Under the pieces are notes generated by a model. That model was not told the origin of the DNA. It searched no databases and saw only the letters and a list, made by a program, of their open reading frames with translations. A stretch of DNA of 64,000 nt, taken from positions 372,001 through 436,000 of the forward strand of contig JAHLMK010000001.1 in NCBI GenBank assembly GCA_019915135.1, in the 5' to 3' direction. Source of the DNA: Strobilurus pachycystidiatus. Taxonomy: Eukaryota > Basidiomycota > Agaricomycetes > Agaricales > Physalacriaceae. The stretch's first letter is position 1, and each line of letters starts with the position of its first letter. This document shows, piece after piece, positions 44,010-54,549 of the stretch. Made by a program: the position numbers and the translations under genes.

Positions 44010-44767
44010 TACATATAGATTTGTACAAGGACATAGTAGAGGGAATCTTGTACATGGTGTGATGGTGGCATCAACGTTTTTTGGTTCGGAAGGACAGCGT
44101 GTTTCTGAGAACATTCCGAATGGATCAAGTACTGCGTGCTGGTTGAAGCTTTGAGTCGATGTATACCAAGGATGTCAAATGCAACTGTCAAACCAATTTT
44201 CTCACTACTTACTGTTATCCGTTTTGTACCCCTTTCTGATTTCGACTTGATACCACTATTTTGCTGCTTGTGTGATGAATACAGAGCTCGGTTGAAGGCA
44301 AGGCATGTCAATCTAGTGTAAAGATTCGGATCGATTGTACTTGCAGAACGAGATGAATCGCTCCGGAAGTTGCCAAGGACCGAGCTCGCGGGAGTTGAAC
44401 GAGGACGAACATCCATAGCCGGGATAATAGAATGCTCAATGCCGCGACGATACTATTATGCACATGAGTGGGAGAGTAGAGAGCAGACTTCTCAACGAAT
44501 GCCGACGGACAGCAAAGCGGTGCCACGTCGCGTCTTATTTCGACGTCCAAAGCCGCTGTCTGGATATCTGTAAGGGTAGGTCAGGGTCAATCTCCCACAG
44601 ACGTAGTCTATAGATGCACGAAATGCAGGAATGCGCACACGCGGCTTACTGGCCATATGTATAGTAGTGTGTAGTTGCACAGTGATCGTAAATGATAAGG
44701 TGTAGAGCATACAAAACAAGACTGGGAGACAGAATAGAATAATGTGCAAGGGACGTCTCCTTTAAAC
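44010..44767. other. Intergenic region between convergent genes
   Basis: 758 bases between the 3' ends of the SAPS gene and the 44768 gene. No gene, repeat or element recognised. Confidence 0.4.
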
Positions 44768-46489
44768 TCAAACCCAGATATGCAGTCCGGTCGTCAAGAC
44801 CCTCTGTCCGCGGCCGCCATCCCGAGTTCGCTCCGCCATTACTCTTTTGCTACCCACGCTCAGCTCGCCGTTTTCCTTTCCATCATACCATTCACCGTCC
44901 ACGTCTTCATCGACATCCTCACTGTCATCCCAATCGTCGATGACCCATTTGCCATTCTCCAACTGCTCACCATTCTCACAAACCAAACCAAGCGGTCGGT
45001 TCTCTCCATCTCGATCCGTGGACCTTCGCCGTTTATACACCTGAAGCGATGACGGGAGGTCTTGGAGCTTCCGCTTCTTGGACAAGGGTGTCGACGGCGT
45101 AGTAGACGGATCAGTCTGTGCGGACAAGGACGAGCACTTGAATTTCGGTGGAGTGTCAAAGGTTTGGAGGGATCTCGACAAGTTAAAAGACGGTCCGGTA
45201 CGTGGAGTAGATGTTGACTGCGGATGGAAGGTTAGTGCAGTGGGAAGAAATGAAGATGCATAGCCATTTGAAACCGGTGCGGCAACCAACTTGGAGGGTG
45301 TCTTCCGGCCTGAGGCAAGTAATGAAGGCCAAGAATCATGGTCGTCGGTATCGATGAGGGATAGGAGTATCGAAGACGAGGGTCTTTCAGCAAGAGTAGA
45401 ATTGGCGCTCGGAAACGAGTAAGCAGAGTCTGTCTGTCTCGACGAAGAGGCGCGCAAATCTGGCAAGGAATAGGAACGCTGCAACGCCTTCATCGTGGAG
45501 GGGGGCCAACGTCTTGGAGAGTCGTCATCGAAAATGTCTGGTAGCTCGAGTACCGGACAGGCGGCCAACGTTGTCGACGCATGAGATGTAGGCAATAGTG
45601 GACGTGATCTCGGCGTTTCCGGTGCAGTGGGAGAAGGCTGCGAAGTCGAAGAAGATGTAGCGTGTGAGGTGGACGCTGCTATTGGCGAGTAGCAGGACTT
45701 CGACACTGAGGGGCGAAGATAGGAAACAGTCGAGAAATATTTCGGCAGATGGATGGGATTTGGCTCAAGACAGAGTGAATGCGTCGGCGAGAGGGATTGA
45801 GTTCTAGAGGATGACGGTCGAAGGGCGGGAGCCGAAGTGCGGCGCTGCAGACTTTGTTGAAGTGATCCGGACGATGAACGACGTCGTGACTGGGAGCCAG
45901 GCGCTTGCGGAAAAGCCGCTTCCCAGAATTCCCGCAACTCTAGCTGCAAACATTGCACGAAACCAGAGCTCTTTGCATTGAACGAGGAGACCATGGTCAT
46001 CAAGGAGTGCGGCAGGGATTCGGAAGGACCGGGAAGCTTGAACCTGTTTTGTTTGCGCCTCGAAAAGTCTATGAAGAGATTGATAACTTTCGTCGATATA
46101 TAGGCGCAGACGCGCCTGGCCATCTTCTTCCACTCGCCAGGAGCCGCTGACCGAAGCATCTCCAGGACGGGAAACACAACATCCTGAGGAACGACAACTC
46201 TGCCGTCATCTCTGAAGAGACAGTGTGCATATCGAGGCTCTGTTTGTAGAGCGCGTAGTGGGTAGAGGCTGACCAGTTTGGGGTCGATGGTGGTAGAGCC
46301 TATTGTTTTGGCCTCGTAGAGGTTGCTGAACACATGGCGAGGCATGGTATCTCCGTCAACCGTCTCAGCGCATAGCTTAGTATAGAAAGGCGATGGCGAT
46401 TTCTTCAGGCCAAAGGCGCGTTGCGGATAGGACTGGTTCAGGTCGTTAACAAGACGTCGGACGGAAGCAATAAGGTCGTCGTGCGGCAT
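44768..46489 (-). CDS. Hypothetical, low-complexity, probably nuclear protein
   Basis: An intronless frame; with the start at 46489 (MPHDDLIASVRRLVNDLNQ) it has 573 residues. The first 180 residues look folded: ASVRRLVNDLNQSYPQRAFGLK, VFSNLYEAKTIGSTTIDPKLVSLYPLRAL, CAYISTKVINLFIDFSRRKQNRFK. The rest is Ser/Thr/Pro-rich and likely disordered. Basic clusters SKKRKLQD and KRRRSTDRD (about residues 490-515) look like nuclear import signals. An acidic segment (DDWDDSEDVDEDVDGEW) follows near the C-terminus. The frame is open further upstream to 46615, but that part is not credible as protein. No known family is recognised. Confidence 0.7.
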   Translation of the reverse strand: MPHDDLIASVRRLVNDLNQSYPQRAFGLKKSPSPFYTKLCAETVDGDTMPRHVFSNLYEAKTIGSTTIDPKLVSLYPLRALQTEPRYAHCLFRDDGRVVVPQDVVFPVLEMLRSAAPGEWKKMARRVCAYISTKVINLFIDFSRRKQNRFKLPGPSESLPHSLMTMVSSFNAKSSGFVQCLQLELREFWEAAFPQAPGSQSRRRSSSGSLQQSLQRRTSAPALRPSSSRTQSLSPTHSLCLEPNPIHLPKYFSTVSYLRPSVSKSCYSPIAASTSHATSSSTSQPSPTAPETPRSRPLLPTSHASTTLAACPVLELPDIFDDDSPRRWPPSTMKALQRSYSLPDLRASSSRQTDSAYSFPSANSTLAERPSSSILLSLIDTDDHDSWPSLLASGRKTPSKLVAAPVSNGYASSFLPTALTFHPQSTSTPRTGPSFNLSRSLQTFDTPPKFKCSSLSAQTDPSTTPSTPLSKKRKLQDLPSSLQVYKRRRSTDRDGENRPLGLVCENGEQLENGKWVIDDWDDSEDVDEDVDGEWYDGKENGELSVGSKRVMAERTRDGGRGQRVLTTGLHIWV

Positions 46490-48373
46490 GGTGCTCTGGG
46501 AGATGGTCAGCGAGCAGAACGCTAAAGGCGGGTTCGGCATACGGGAGGGTTGCGCTTGGCGGGTTTCATGAGACGATGAGGGGAAGAGGAAAGATGAGAT
46601 GCGTGACGTCACCAAAAAGTTACGCGATCATCTCTCTCTTTCTCCCCTGTGTGCGCTGAACATCTTATAGATGTTGTTGCTAACAGCCCTTCCCACGATG
46701 TGCATTCAGTTACCCAGGAGGGCACCCTTGTCTCATCGCAACGTATCCTGGAGTAAAGGCCAGAAGCTTGATCATCCCTTGCACCCCACCCACCAGCGGC
46801 GAACAGAGTATAGGGTCCATGACCGGTACTAGTGTAGATCCTTGCCCATTCAGGAGTTAACATTCTGTATTTCTGACCAGTCAGCGGCGCGTATACAATG
46901 ATTCAAGCCCAAATCAGGGAATTTGCGACTCGGATGCAATACGCGTTCACTGTGTTCTGCGCGGATAGCGCCAAGATAGTGCTACACTTGGGTGCACTAG
47001 ATTGAGGGATCATCTCGCCATATTTGAAACTTATTGAACGCGTACTTTCATATCAAGCGCTCGCAACTTGATTACTTGGGTGAGGAACGAACATGATCTC
47101 TGTGGGCCAGAGGCCGCGACATACGCGTCCGCCGACACTCGCTAGACGCGTTGTTAGGTAGCCGCAGCAAATTGTCAACTCATGAAGACATTCTGCTGCA
47201 CTCCTATGCTTCCAGGGCACGGCATGGGTCCTACAAAGAAGATGTCCCGTGTCATAACTTATCGCGATGACCGCCTTTTTGACTGAGTCCGAGTCCAATC
47301 CTCGCCGTCACTGTAAGAGTGGCAATACTACCAGGAGCCGCTAGTCACCGAGATGATATAGGTGAGACGCTCGTGTTGTGCTTTGAAACAGATTTTCCAC
47401 TTCCCTCAACGTTGTTTGTGGGTGTTCGGCGGTGGGCCGAACGGTATTTGTTCACGGTCATTGACAAATACATCTTGACCAGTGACCACAATCACCCTCT
47501 CTGAGTTCTGTGCCTCTTCCATTCGGGAAACTGCTTGAGCTTTCATCGTCTTCCAAACAGAATGGAAAAGTTCCGACGCATCTCAAGCCCGCTTTCTATC
47601 TTTCCCCCAAATTGCCAGTGTACCGAAGCCGCGAATGTTGAAGAGATCTATTTCACTTCGTCTCACAGAGACTCTGCTCAGTTAGGATACTTACAGATTC
47701 ACTGTGCGTCTTTCTGTCAGCCAAGTGCGCATTCCCTCACATCTACCCAGTCATCGGACGACAAGGTCCCTCTGGAAACGTGGCGAGAGAAGGATTCCCG
47801 GTCGGAGACCCGCGCAGTAGATTGGCGCCCTTGAATGCATTCTCAATGAAATATCGTCGCTCTAGGAAAGTGCAGTGTCTAGTCTAACGCCATACCGTCT
47901 GACTGGAGCTAAACAAACCCGCGCATACGCGTTCGCAAGCATACTCTATCTGCCGTCGTAAAATTTAGTGGCCCATCTCATGAAGTGAGTCCAGTATTCC
48001 TGTTGAGTCCCTGAGTATCTCAATTCTACAAGAGCTTCAGCAGTACTTGCGAGGCAGCTATGTTCTTCTCGAAGAAACCAAATCCATCCAATCGTCGAAC
48101 AAGGACGAATACTTACGATCTTGAGAGCAGGTCCTCGAACAATGTCATTCACGTTAGGCGACTTAACACATGCGTGCTTCGGGTCTTCTCCGACGCTTAC
48201 TACAGACGGTCATTCGTGTCTTTGCCGACGCTTACTACAGACGGGCCATAAGCCTAGAGACATCGGTGGCGCAGAAGGCAGTACCCCGGTGCAGTCACAT
48301 GTCGCGAGCATACCCTCACACCCACAAGCCTCATAAAAAGGCCTCCCAAAGTTCCATCCGCGACCCAAGATTC
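46490..48373. other. 1.9 kb without a supported gene
   Basis: Short frames only. Near 48190 a 20-base unit CCGACGCTTACTACAGACGG is repeated once at 48225. It precedes the ligase fragment at 48374. Confidence 0.4.
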
Positions 48374-48646
48374 ATGTCTCCTACCGTCTACCACTCGACC
48401 GTCCCTGATATCAACCTAGTCGAAACTTCACTCTTCACCCACTTCCTTGGCCTGAACCCGTCGCAGCCTGACCACGTCAGACACTTCCCTGGTGACTGGA
48501 AAATCTTCATTGATGCTGCCACCGATACCACTTTGACTCGCATGCCGCGGACCGTAGCTGTGCGCATCGCAGCAATCCCTTCCTTACCAGTACGACCCTA
48601 TCACGCTAAGGACACTACATTCGATACATTCCTGTACTCTGATTAG
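48374..48646 (+). pseudogene. N-terminal fragment of an AMP-binding acyl-CoA ligase (4CL-like)
   Basis: The frame from the ATG at 48374 reads MSPTVYHSTVPDINLVETSLFTHFL, then GDWKIFIDAATDTTLTR. This resembles the first 60-70 residues of 4-coumarate-CoA-ligase-like enzymes of agaricomycetes, in which FIDAASGTTLTR starts the AMP-binding domain. After TTLTR the likeness ends and the frame stops 90 codons in. None of the later AMP-binding motifs (the Gly-rich TSGTTG loop and others) follows downstream. It is taken as a duplicated and truncated gene piece; a short expressed peptide cannot be ruled out. Confidence 0.6.
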
Positions 48647-49042
48647 TTTCATTTTCCTCTTGTTTCAACATAGCCTTACACACGATCGAGTATAGTAGTA
48701 TATAACCGATGTATTTGGACTCTAATGGACATCTTGAACTCATCCTCCATCTATTGCTGCTCACAAGAACGAGATGTTTTTTTGTTGTACTTGCGTACGG
48801 TGTCCATGAGCAGTGACTATCGACAAAGTTCAAGTAATAATATCATCATCGTGTAGTTTTCATTGATAAGTAGACGAATTGGCTCAACACTTGGGTTAGA
48901 CGTACTTCGGGCCGCATCGGATTAAAGACAGCAGATAAGGGAGACGTATCACAGTCTACAAGCAACATATGTGCTGGCCGTAGACAAGGCCCATGGTGGC
49001 AGCGTTTACCAAGCGGAGAGGGCACAATGGTCGATTTACAAC
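48647..49042. other. Intergenic region, nothing recognised
   Basis: About 400 bases downstream of the F-box gene at 49043; no signal noted. Confidence 0.4.
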
Positions 49043-50503
49043 CTAAATATACCGGTGCTTCCAACGCGGAGGCGTTCCAAAGGCGATGGTCAGCGAGGTC
49101 AGGTTTGGAAATGACCGTTTCAAATCCCTATCCGCCGCTGTAACGAAGTCCTGGAAAGCCCCTTCCTGCATCGCGTCTTCATAGTACGGCGAATACGGAT
49201 ACGACGCCACAACCGAGACCTGGCGCAAAGAGGGTACCAGATCAACAATCTCGCAAATGGGCTTCAAAAGCGCTGCGTCAAGCTGGCTGTACACGCTTAG
49301 ACGCTTCAACGGGCATCCAGATCGCTTCAGGAAGTCGATGACGGGCGCGAAGTCCTCCCACCACCACAACTTCAGCTCCTCGAGGAATGGAGCGATGAAG
49401 TAGAATTGCCATGGCGAGCGCGTCTGTCCAGCTTCGAAGTAGCGAACGGGGGATGAGACCACGGCCAGAGGCTTTGGCCCAATCTCCTCATCCTCAGCAT
49501 CCTCCGAGTACACGGTTGTGAGCGAGCGGAGGTGCGGACAAAGCCGGAGAAACATGAGGCCCCGTTGTACGAGGTCAAAGAAAGCATTGTGCTCAAGCTT
49601 GACGGTCCGAAGTTGGGAGTAAGGAAGGGGGATGTCGAAGTGGTCAGAGGTGACAAGTTCCACATGTTGAAGCAGAGGTGCATGCTCAAAAACGGCGACG
49701 CGATTCCGCTGTGACAACATCGCAAGGTGGAGGCGCATTGAACGAAGCTGGGGTAGCGGCGGGGTCAAAGGTTCAAGTTCGGTAAGAATCTCGAAAAATT
49801 CGTCTCCGAACTGGAACGAAATGTCCTGCCAACGCGCAGAATCTCGGAAAAGGTATCTGAAGGTTTTGAGCTCAGATGTCGAGGGTAGGGAGCACCACGG
49901 TCCACCAAATGCGACAGAAATAGGCGAACCATTCGTGCGGCTGATCGCGGTGGTTAACAGTGATCTCCAGCCCTTGCTAGACATGTGGGGATGTTGGAGG
50001 TTCATGAACGTCCATAAAGATGGGGTAGAAAGGACGACTGAGCGCCAGAAGCGGCACACCTGACCGAGAGCCCATGGGCCGGTGGAGGTCTTGTAGAGAT
50101 GGCTATCTTCCGAGCGGCAGTGCCACAGGAAGACTTCCACAAGGATCTCGACAGGAAATGTACGCATGGCAGAAACCAGACCGCGCGATTGCGCTAGCAT
50201 CTTGTCGAGTCTCTCCCTCTCCGCCTGCAGCCGGTCTCTCTGCGCGGAGAAGAACGCCACCAATGCATTCATACGATCGACCTCGGCTCGCAAGGCAGCC
50301 AAGCTAGCTGTGGCCGTCGGTATGATGTAGTCAAGAAAATTTGGGACATCTGCCATGGGAGCTGGCGCGTTCGATGATGCGAGAGACTCGTATAGGCCAG
50401 ATGAAAACGCAGGCTCCAACGAAGGAAAGCGATACGGTTCTCCACAAGAGAGACATGAGACTGCATTAGTAGCCATCAACTTGTGTACCCTGTAATATAC
50501 CAC
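49043..50503 (-). CDS. F-box protein with N-terminal coiled coil
   Basis: A 486-residue intronless frame. After about 65 residues comes a coiled coil (LAALRAEVDRMNALVAFF...RDRLQAERERLDKML). Next is the F-box FPVEILVEVFLWHCR (about residues 115-130) and the usual WALGQVCRFWRSVVLSTPSLWTF block. The remainder has LRR-like leucine spacing (LRTVKLEHNAF, LEELKLWWWEDF, LKRLSVYSQL). It is expected to act as an SCF ubiquitin-ligase adaptor. This coiled coil plus F-box layout is common in expanded agaricomycete families. It is only distantly like the two F-box genes at the left. A second in-frame ATG at 50476 is an equally good start. Confidence 0.85.
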   Translation of the reverse strand: MVYYRVHKLMATNAVSCLSCGEPYRFPSLEPAFSSGLYESLASSNAPAPMADVPNFLDYIIPTATASLAALRAEVDRMNALVAFFSAQRDRLQAERERLDKMLAQSRGLVSAMRTFPVEILVEVFLWHCRSEDSHLYKTSTGPWALGQVCRFWRSVVLSTPSLWTFMNLQHPHMSSKGWRSLLTTAISRTNGSPISVAFGGPWCSLPSTSELKTFRYLFRDSARWQDISFQFGDEFFEILTELEPLTPPLPQLRSMRLHLAMLSQRNRVAVFEHAPLLQHVELVTSDHFDIPLPYSQLRTVKLEHNAFFDLVQRGLMFLRLCPHLRSLTTVYSEDAEDEEIGPKPLAVVSSPVRYFEAGQTRSPWQFYFIAPFLEELKLWWWEDFAPVIDFLKRSGCPLKRLSVYSQLDAALLKPICEIVDLVPSLRQVSVVASYPYSPYYEDAMQEGAFQDFVTAADRDLKRSFPNLTSLTIAFGTPPRWKHRYI

Positions 50504-51270
50504 TCAAAAAGACACACAACTTGCAGATTGAATTCGACTCACTGAGTACAGACACTTTGTGTCGCACTGCCAACACGATCACAAAAATGCCAAGCACTCT
50601 AGGCGATGTCACCCGTCAAGTAGTCTGGCGTCTGGAGTCTGAAACTTGAAGCGATGTCAGCTAGCGCCCGACCGAAATGGATTGACCGCAAACCCTACCC
50701 AGTTGAAGCTTGCGCGACCGCCTGATCGTGGTAGCGGTCAAAGGGAATTCAGGGTCAATCGGCTTTGACCTGATTGTGGTAAACTTCGACAACACGTTCT
50801 TTACTTTGTAAGGTCTGACGGCGCTTCCATATACATATTCCGAAGGAATGTCATAGTACTGAGATGGTTTGTGCAAGAAGTACTAACTGAGTGGAAAATC
50901 GTTCTGCGCAGGATGACTTCCAACGCGTGTAACATATACGCACAGAGGTCTGCTATTGCACGGGCTGTTGACCTGGCGGCAATCCGCCGTCAGATGTGGC
51001 ACAGAAATCCACTGCCACTCCGTCACCTCGAAATCCGAATTCAGTCACGGTGTGTTCAGCTGACGCTTACAAGCCTTTTACAAGATCGCCGTAGATTGAT
51101 GCTCAAACACTTTCGAGCCAGCGCAGTCCAGTAGTAGGATTGAGTTGCGGGGACCAACATTTGCAGCGCCCAGACGCGGAAAGTACGTTTACTCTGATTA
51201 GCGGCCTCTGCAGACGTTCGGCCAATCAAAAGGTTCCATTCCACCTGTCGCTATGTAGTAAGTGGCAGCT
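50504..51270. other. Intergenic region, nothing recognised
   Basis: About 770 bases between the F-box start and the 3' end of the FAHD1-type gene. Only short frames without motifs. Confidence 0.4.
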
Positions 51271-52268
51271 CTAGTTGTCGGGAGTGAAAGTATAGAATCC
51301 GCCTTCGCGGTTAGCAACGGAGAAAAACAGCTTGCTCAACACCGGGCCTTTGGGTATTGCTAGGGTGCATTCGACCTTGTCGCCTGCAACCACGGCACCA
51401 ACACCGTGGGGTGTTCCGGTAAGGATAAGATCACCTTCCTGGAGAAGAGTGAGAAATTGTTGGGTTAGGAAATTGAATTGCGCACTTCGAGAGTCATGAT
51501 GGAGGAGACATGCTCGATGAGGCGAGGAATTTGGAAGATCATGTCGGACGTCACGCCATCCTGCTTGGTCTCGCCGTTGACCTGGGGAAATCTGTAAGCG
51601 TTGGCCTACAGCAATACGGAAACATGTGTACGGTGAGCGTCAAGGCCAAGTTCTGAGGATCAATATCCGACGTTTTCGCGATAAATGGGCTGGAATCTAC
51701 GCGTCAATATTGTGCTTGGCTCAATTTTTGGATGGGAACGTACCCGATGGGCGTGAACGTGTCGAAGCCCTTCGCAGCAGACCACGGAAGTCCCTTCTTC
51801 TTTACTTTGTCTTGGAGATTCCTTGCGGTCATATCCACGGCCAAGGCTTGGCTTGTGTTGAGCTACGCGGATATAGTACGGCTGCAGCGACATACCATAG
51901 CCGGCAATGTGGTCCTGGGCAATGTCTTGGGAGATATCGCGACCGCCTTTGCCGATGACAAGTCCCAGTTCGACTGTTGTCAAGCTTAGTCCCAAGGCGG
52001 ACATTCGGAGGACGAGTCAACGCACCCTCGTAATGGGCCTTGATGCCTGGAGGAATTTCGACCACGCCACCATGCTCGAGGTACGTCGTGGTGGGCTTCA
52101 GGAAGAAGAAAGGCTCCTTGGGCACGGTGTTGGACAGCTCCTTGACGTGTTCAGCGTAGTTGCGCCCGATGGCAACGATCTTGCAGTTGATTGTGACGTC
52201 AGCCCAGGACGGACATTTTTGGGAACACAGCCTACCTTCTTGCCGGACCTCACAAAGGTAGCAGCCAT
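51271..52268 (-). CDS. Fumarylacetoacetate hydrolase family protein, FAHD1-type acylpyruvase
   Basis: Seven exons join in phase to 229 residues, the usual FAHD1 length: 52268-52236, 52179-52026, 51973-51896, 51846-51744, 51689-51632, 51581-51486, 51438-51271. Family motifs are [27 protein letters not shown], the metal-binding acidic segment [59 protein letters not shown] and [17 protein letters not shown]1 enzymes cleave acylpyruvates and decarboxylate oxaloacetate with Mg2+, usually in mitochondria; no clear targeting peptide is visible. All introns are 41-86 bases with GT...AG ends. It is divergent from the small membrane-protein gene at 52714. Confidence 0.94.
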
Positions 52269-52713
52269 GTTGCTGGATGGCAGGTCAAAGAGTTAAGAGA
52301 TGCCCGCAGTCAACCAAATCCTCCAAGTTTGCTGAATGTTTCTCGCCGTGGCCAAGAAGCAACCAGTGTGTCATCAGGGCGTGACGGAACTCGGAACCAT
52401 CCGGTGGCCGAAAGGAGGGTAACCTCCTTATCGCCACACACACGTCTTTCCGGCGGGTAATTTTGCAACTGCACTTGTGATTTTCTCATACATCCGTCAA
52501 GATGCATTCTCTTTGCTGTATAGATGCCTATTCCACCCAAGTGCTTGGAAACCCGTCATCTAGACCGTGGTCTTGGCACAAAGTTTGCTTGGCGCATGAA
52601 GGGTAACGGCATTGCTGCCCAGAGGCTTGGTCTTCTTCGCTCTATGTTATAAACCAGCTATCCCGCTTGTCTTTCACGCCATCTCCCGCCCCATCTTCCC
52701 ATCTGCTGCGACA
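52269..52713. promoter_or_regulatory. Divergent promoter between FAHD1-type gene and membrane-protein gene
   Basis: 445 bases between two opposed start codons. A TTATAAA box near 52649, about 65 bases before the plus-strand ATG, is a candidate TATA box for the right gene. Confidence 0.4.
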
Positions 52714-53232
52714 ATGTCTTCGTCCGACGAGGAGTGAGTGCTGCTTATGTCTGCAAACGTTTCCCATCTAGACATCCTTCTGTCGCCAGGTCTTCCAAAG
52801 AAACTACGCATCTTGGAACATCATGGGAAGCGGCTATCGTAGTGGTTTTTGGTGCGTTTTCTTCTTCTCTCAGCTCCGGACCAGGCTCATTGTTTGCTGG
52901 ATAAGTCACCGTCTTCATTGCGTTGACAATTGCCACAATAATCCAGCTCAGGCGTAAAGCGCGCAGACGTCGCGAGGCCCGCGAATCAGACTTGGAGAAG
53001 AACGCTCGAGGTGACTCAGAGAAAACAGCCGAGCAGTCTATCGATGCCGAGGGAATAGCATATGTATGTCCTCATCTCTCATAACTTTGCCTATTCCTGA
53101 GCTCATGTTCTCGTATGTCAGCCCCCGCCTATACACCACACCGACTCGAAGCGCTCTTCGTCTAGACAATCCAAGCATTCGCATATCTCCGACCACCAGA
53201 AACCTACTCGCTATTACTGGGACCAGCGGTGA
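52714..53232 (+). CDS. Small single-pass membrane protein, unknown function
   Basis: Four short exons, 52714-52733, 52790-52851, 52906-53063 and 53122-53232, join in phase to 116 residues. The N-terminus MSSSDEESSKETTH is short and acidic. A membrane segment (AAIVVVFVTVFIALTIATII) spans about residues 21-41 across the second splice. It is followed by a strongly basic stretch (LRRKARRRREARES), which predicts that the tail is cytosolic. The tail is hydrophilic, with a PPPIHHTDSK turn, and ends RYYWDQR. The splice sites are standard, and the helix plus positive-inside pattern appears only after splicing, which supports the model. No family is recognised. Confidence 0.65.
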
Positions 53233-54549
53233 AAGAGAAGGTGTCTGGTCCCACCGAAGGAGAAGGTGGAATGATACTCCAGGCATGCATTTCTCCATTC
53301 CCCCACGACCCGTGTCTCATCATGCGCAAACTCTAGGACGGAGCGAATATTATTCATACTCTTGGCACTTGCGCCTTCCAAACGATGCCCCTTCCGTACG
53401 CACACACGCGAGGGGATTGTCTCCGTGCCAAGTGACAGGATCCACATCCAAATCATGGGAGGACGATCGGGTCTGCTTCGGTGCCCGAAGCCGGGTGGAC
53501 TGTGTCGCGAGGCCTCCGACGGACTCCAGGAGCGTGTTCTTGGCGGTAACCGACTTCTTGTACAGGCGGCTGCGCCGCATTGTCGTTATACCCGGATTTT
53601 GTTGCGGTGGTGTTCTTCATGACAGTGGCGGGCGTGTAATCTGTAACTTACATTGGCGAGGTATCAGGATCACGAGTGAAGCTGTAGTATTGGGTGTGGA
53701 ATCCATCTCACACATAACAATTTATATTGTCATTCACACTCTCCTGCTGTCAGTATTCAGTACAGTACTCGTTATAGTCAGATGTTAACGTAACGCCACA
53801 GCCTTCATGTCATGTCCTCCTGACAGGACTAAGACCCCACTGTGCGAGCTTGGGGCGGCTTCTTGGCGACGCCAACGATGTTGTGTTTTGGGAACCTACA
53901 TGCTTCTGAATCCCTTGGCGATCGTGCGAGGCGTCTGCTCCGATCGGTTTGCGAAAGGCGCCCGGGACACGCTTGCTCGACATCAAAACACAGCGAGACC
54001 ACGAGCGGTAACATCGTGTGGACACCGAGTTTACTGTGCCACTAACTACCGCTCTATGCGAAGCGAATTTTCACCGGTATACGTATGGTTTCGTTTGGTA
54101 TCAATTGTTGCTACCAATACAGAATCCTCAAACGCCACACAACGGACGCGAGACCAGCCCCCAAGGCTGATGCTCGTAGCTTGACGACCGATGTGCGTTC
54201 GACTCTGTTTGACTAGACATAATCATACTTATACAGTGTCTAAATTCGAGCTCCATCTACTCACACCCGGTAGCTCTTGACCGAACCTGAGTACTTTGTT
54301 TCCAGTGTGTGGCTATGTTACAGTGGGATATGATTATTGAAAAACGAGAGCACGAACAGAGCTGCAAATCAGCACCAACAACCAAACAACAACGTTTACG
54401 GCAAAGGTGATAGGGAGAATATAAACGAAAACGAGGGTAAAGTAGCTAGCTTGGTTATATGTAAAGATATGATGTATCGTCTATATACAAGTAAATCAAC
54501 TCTTTGTCGAGTCAATGAAATCGAAATCGAAATGGGAGCGGGTGTTGTC
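53233..54549. other. 1.3 kb intergenic region
   Basis: Between convergent 3' ends. Several frames of up to 240 codons overlap here, but they run through the spliced gene to the left or lack motifs. No gene supported. Confidence 0.4.

Noticed and set aside
53066..53788. A 240-codon plus-strand frame.
   Set aside because: It starts inside the intron and last exon of the small membrane-protein gene in another phase and has no motif.
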